From JBOHER01 sp050701115 (GTDB lineage Bacteria > Actinomycetota > Actinomycetes > Mycobacteriales > Pseudonocardiaceae): a stretch of DNA of 7,477 nt. The notes below the pieces were generated by a model. It saw only the letters and a list, made by a program, of their open reading frames with translations, made no database searches and was not told the origin of the DNA. Positions 5,654 through 7,477 of the stretch are shown one piece after another. The number at the start of each line of letters is the position of its first letter. Position 1 is the stretch's first letter. The stretch covers positions 1 to 7,477 of the forward strand of contig JBOHER010000259.1 in NCBI GenBank assembly GCA_050701115.1, written 5' to 3'. The position numbers and the translations under genes are program-made.

Positions 5654-5738
5654 AAACAGCGACCGACAACGGCAAGACCTTCAGCGTGTGCCAACCGCTG
5701 GGGTAAGCGACGAGGTCCCGGCCGAAGGAGGACCCGAC

Positions 5739-5969
5739 ATGATGGACGCGATGGTTTGGTGGATGGCCCTCTGGGGAGCGCTCGGCCTCGCACTCCTTGC
5801 GTTGGTCGTTGTGGTGACCGTCCGGCTGATTCGCCACCGGGCCGCCGACGGCCATGAGCGCAGCGCCAGTCCCGCCGAAGGCGCGCTCCAGCAACGTTAC
5901 GCTGCGGGTGAGATCAGCCACGACGAGTATTTGGAACGCCTCGCGATACTGCGCAACAGCCAGGAATAG
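5739..5969 (+). CDS. SHOCT-domain small membrane protein
   Basis: A 76-residue protein with a single N-terminal transmembrane helix (about residues 5-30, MVWWMALWGALGLALLALVV) and a C-terminal SHOCT motif (about 47-72). The SHOCT signature AEGALQQRYAAGEISHDEYLERLAIL is visible as RYAAGEIS and HDEYLERL. SHOCT is a short oligomerisation motif found at the ends of many bacterial membrane proteins. The open frame extends back to 5688, but gaaggagga (5724-5732) sits six bases before ATG 5739, which fixes the start. It lies 85 bases after the four-helix protein gene and 28 bases before the DUF2752 gene, in the same orientation. Precise function is unknown. Confidence 0.88.
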   Translation: MMDAMVWWMALWGALGLALLALVVVVTVRLIRHRAADGHERSASPAEGALQQRYAAGEISHDEYLERLAILRNSQE

Positions 5970-5997
5970 CGGGCTCTGGCCGGAACGGAGACGTGCG

Positions 5998-6438
5998 ATG
6001 ACTGAGCTGCGCGAGCAGGCTCTGATCGTATGGGCGGATCGGGACCGCGCTCGGCCGATCACCTTTGCCGCGGTCCTCCTCCTGGTGGCCGCTATTGTGC
6101 TGCGTATCGTCGGTGTCCCGCCGATTGACGTGCATGGTCTCTTGCATTACCTGGGGATCATGGACCCCTTGTGTGGCGGCACTCGGGCGATGTACCTGCT
6201 GACCTCCGGAGAATTCGGTGCGGCCGCCCACTACAACCCCGTGGTGTTTCCGATTGCCGCGGCGGGCGTGGTGCTGCTTGCGCGAGCCATGGTCGGGTGG
6301 ACCACCCAGCGCTGGCTCGATGTCCGGTTGCCTCGGATCGCCCTCCGTATAGGCGTCGCGCTCGTCCTGATCGCGTTTGCCGCGCTGGGCGCGCGTCAAC
6401 AACTGCATGCGGAGATGCTCATGCGAAGTTGGTCGTGA
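5998..6438 (+). CDS. DUF2752 family membrane protein
   Basis: A 146-residue membrane protein with helices around residues 21-40, 83-100 and 115-133. The DUF2752 core lies between the first two: DPLCGGTRAMYLLTSGEFGAA at about 56-76, then HYNPVVFP. The family usually has CPxCGxTRA; here the second cysteine (Cys59) and the GGTRA are kept, but the first cysteine is Asp56. The frame is open from 5854 onward, but the upstream part overlaps the SHOCT gene; ATG 5998 with acggag (5985-5990) in front is the sensible start. It follows the SHOCT gene by 28 bases and precedes the methyltransferase by 118. The biochemical role of the family is not established. Confidence 0.85.
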   Translation: MTELREQALIVWADRDRARPITFAAVLLLVAAIVLRIVGVPPIDVHGLLHYLGIMDPLCGGTRAMYLLTSGEFGAAAHYNPVVFPIAAAGVVLLARAMVGWTTQRWLDVRLPRIALRIGVALVLIAFAALGARQQLHAEMLMRSWS

Positions 6439-6556
6439 CGTCGCTCCGGCCCTCGGGGTCTAGGTCAGGGGAATCTCCGGGTCGGTCCCCGATGCTTCAC
6501 GCGACATTGCCGAGTTTGCTTGGCCGATGAGTTGTCGACGAAGTGGGAGAGACGCC

Positions 6557-7192
6557 ATGTCTTCATCGCGTGACCGTACTGACCGGTGGCATCGCTACTG
6601 GGACAAGCATTCCCGCACCTACGACAGGGAAATGCGGTTCATGGACCGGGTTCTCTTCGGGGACTCGCGGCAGTGGGCCTGCTCGCGGGCAACCGGTGAG
6701 GTGCTCGAGGTCGCGATCGGCACCGGCCTCAACCTGTCCGCCTACCCCGCGGACGTCAAGCTGACCGGCATCGATCTCAGCGAAGGTATGCTGACCATCG
6801 CTCGCACCCGCGCGGCCAAGCTCAATCGGGACGTCGATTTGGAGCAGGGCAACGCGCACGCGTTGCCATTCGATGACGCCACGTTCGACACGGTGGTGTG
6901 CACCTTCGGCCTCTGCGCGATTCCCGATATCGATGCCGCCATCGACGAGATGCGCCGGGTGCTGCGCCCCGGCGGACGGGTCATCCTCGTCGACCATGTG
7001 GAGAGCTCGTCGCGTCTGGCGCGCGGCGTGCAACGCCTGTTGGAGGTTGTCACGATCCCGCTAGGCGGTGAGCATTTCCTGCGCAGGCCGCTGAACGAGG
7101 TGCGGGATGCAGGTTTCGACATCGAGCGCGTGCAGCGGTTCAAGCTGGGCCTCGTCGAGCGGCTCGTTGCCGTCAAACCCGGCAGGGCCTGA
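6557..7192 (+). CDS. class I SAM-dependent methyltransferase (UbiE/PmtA-like)
   Basis: A 211-residue cytoplasmic Rossmann-fold methyltransferase. Motif I is VLEVAIGTGLNLSAYP (49-64), a Gly-rich loop with the acidic residue Glu51. The ribose-binding acid is Asp73 in GIDLSEGM. Motif II/III features are GNAHALPFDDATFDTVVC (98-115), and LRPGGRVILVDH (136-147) ends the core. The N-terminal HRYWDKHSRTYDREMRFMDR resembles lipid and quinone methyltransferases of the UbiE/PmtA group, so a lipid or quinone substrate is plausible, but substrate specificity cannot be read from sequence. The frame opens at 6527; ATG 6557, with gggagaga (6545-6551 region) six bases before it, is the preferred start. The 118-base gap upstream could hold its own promoter. 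The next gene begins 34 bases after it. Confidence 0.9.
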   Translation: MSSSRDRTDRWHRYWDKHSRTYDREMRFMDRVLFGDSRQWACSRATGEVLEVAIGTGLNLSAYPADVKLTGIDLSEGMLTIARTRAAKLNRDVDLEQGNAHALPFDDATFDTVVCTFGLCAIPDIDAAIDEMRRVLRPGGRVILVDHVESSSRLARGVQRLLEVVTIPLGGEHFLRRPLNEVRDAGFDIERVQRFKLGLVERLVAVKPGRA

Positions 7193-7226
7193 CAGCGCAC
7201 GGACAGCACAAGGAATGGAGAGTCAC

Positions 7227-7477
7227 ATGGCGACCCGAGTACCCAAGTCAGGCTCCGAGGCGCGCTTCCTGCGCGAATCCGCGACCTTCGAACGCTTTTC
7301 CCAGAGCGACCTGCAGAAGGTCGTCCGCGCGGCCGACCGGGTCAGCCTGCCCGCGAACTGGCCGCTCATTCATGAACAGACCCCAGGTGACGCCTGCTAC
7401 ATCCTGCTCGCCGGGAAGGTCGCCGTCTTCGCCGGGCGGGAACGGGTGGCCGAACTCGGCCCCGGTGACGTGGTAGG
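7227..7477 (+). CDS. cyclic nucleotide-binding domain protein, 3' end cut by window
   Basis: The ATG at 7227 follows ggag (7217-7220), and the frame stays open to the right edge, giving the first 83 residues. Residues about 20-83 read as the start of a cAMP/CRP-type beta-barrel: FERFSQSDLQKVVRAADRVS, then PLIHEQTPGDACYILLAGKV and RVAELGPGDVVG. The pattern of E.Q.PGD..YILL.G.V....GRERVAELGPGD is typical of cyclic-nucleotide-binding domains just before the phosphate-binding cassette, which lies outside the window, so nucleotide binding cannot be confirmed here. No helix-turn-helix is seen in the N-terminal part; whether an effector domain follows is unknown. It is 34 bases after the methyltransferase and probably in the same operon. 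It is the only candidate cAMP receptor near the cyclase. Confidence 0.85.
   Translation, partial: MATRVPKSGSEARFLRESATFERFSQSDLQKVVRAADRVSLPANWPLIHEQTPGDACYILLAGKVAVFAGRERVAELGPGDVV

Noticed and set aside
5682..5700. Small hairpin cagcg...cgctg between the four-helix and SHOCT protein genes, considered as a terminator
   Set aside because: Only five base pairs with a nine-base loop and no T run, and the same-strand genes continue on both sides. Not strong enough to call.

Overview
The window is GC-rich DNA (coding regions with strong G/C third positions). Family content is actinobacterial: a BlaI/M56 pair, a mycobacterial-type class III adenylate cyclase with a helical regulatory domain, a RipA-like coiled-coil M23 peptidase, and two candidate leaderless starts. 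Mycobacteriales or Pseudonocardiales is my best guess. No rRNA, tRNA, CRISPR, insertion sequence or phage gene is visible.

Layout. (1) Positions 84-2462, all minus strand, read right to left: a BlaI/MecI-type repressor, then an M56 membrane metallopeptidase joined to it by a 4-base ATGA overlap, then a secreted-type M23 peptidase gene. The M23 gene keeps a complete catalytic domain. Its coiled-coil N-terminal part is spread over three reading frames and no signal peptide is visible. A near-perfect 26-base palindrome in front of blaI is the likely operator. (2) Positions 2688-4046, plus strand: a 452-residue adenylate cyclase with a four-part architecture, MerR-like helix-turn-helix, helical regulatory domain, class III cyclase catalytic domain with all six canonical residues, and a C-terminal YHS metal-binding domain. 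This is the most unusual gene in the window. (3) Positions 4119-4700, minus strand: a TetR-family regulator, convergent with the cyclase and divergent from the next block. The divergent control region carries an interlocking set of inverted repeats that overlaps candidate promoters in both directions. (4) Positions 4821 to the right edge, all plus strand and closely spaced: a small one-helix membrane protein, a four-helix DUF2269-like membrane protein, a SHOCT-domain small membrane protein, a DUF2752 membrane protein, a class I SAM-dependent methyltransferase, and the start of a cyclic-nucleotide-binding domain protein cut by the window edge.

How they may work together. BlaI and M56 form a classical signal-responsive repressor/protease unit, in actinobacteria often linked to cell-wall or respiratory stress, and the damaged M23 wall hydrolase lies directly downstream. 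The TetR protein probably represses itself and the membrane-protein cluster. The cyclase would make cAMP in response to DNA, pH, metal or redox input, and a cyclic-nucleotide-binding protein sits about 3 kb away, so a local cAMP circuit is possible. That last link is inference from proximity only.
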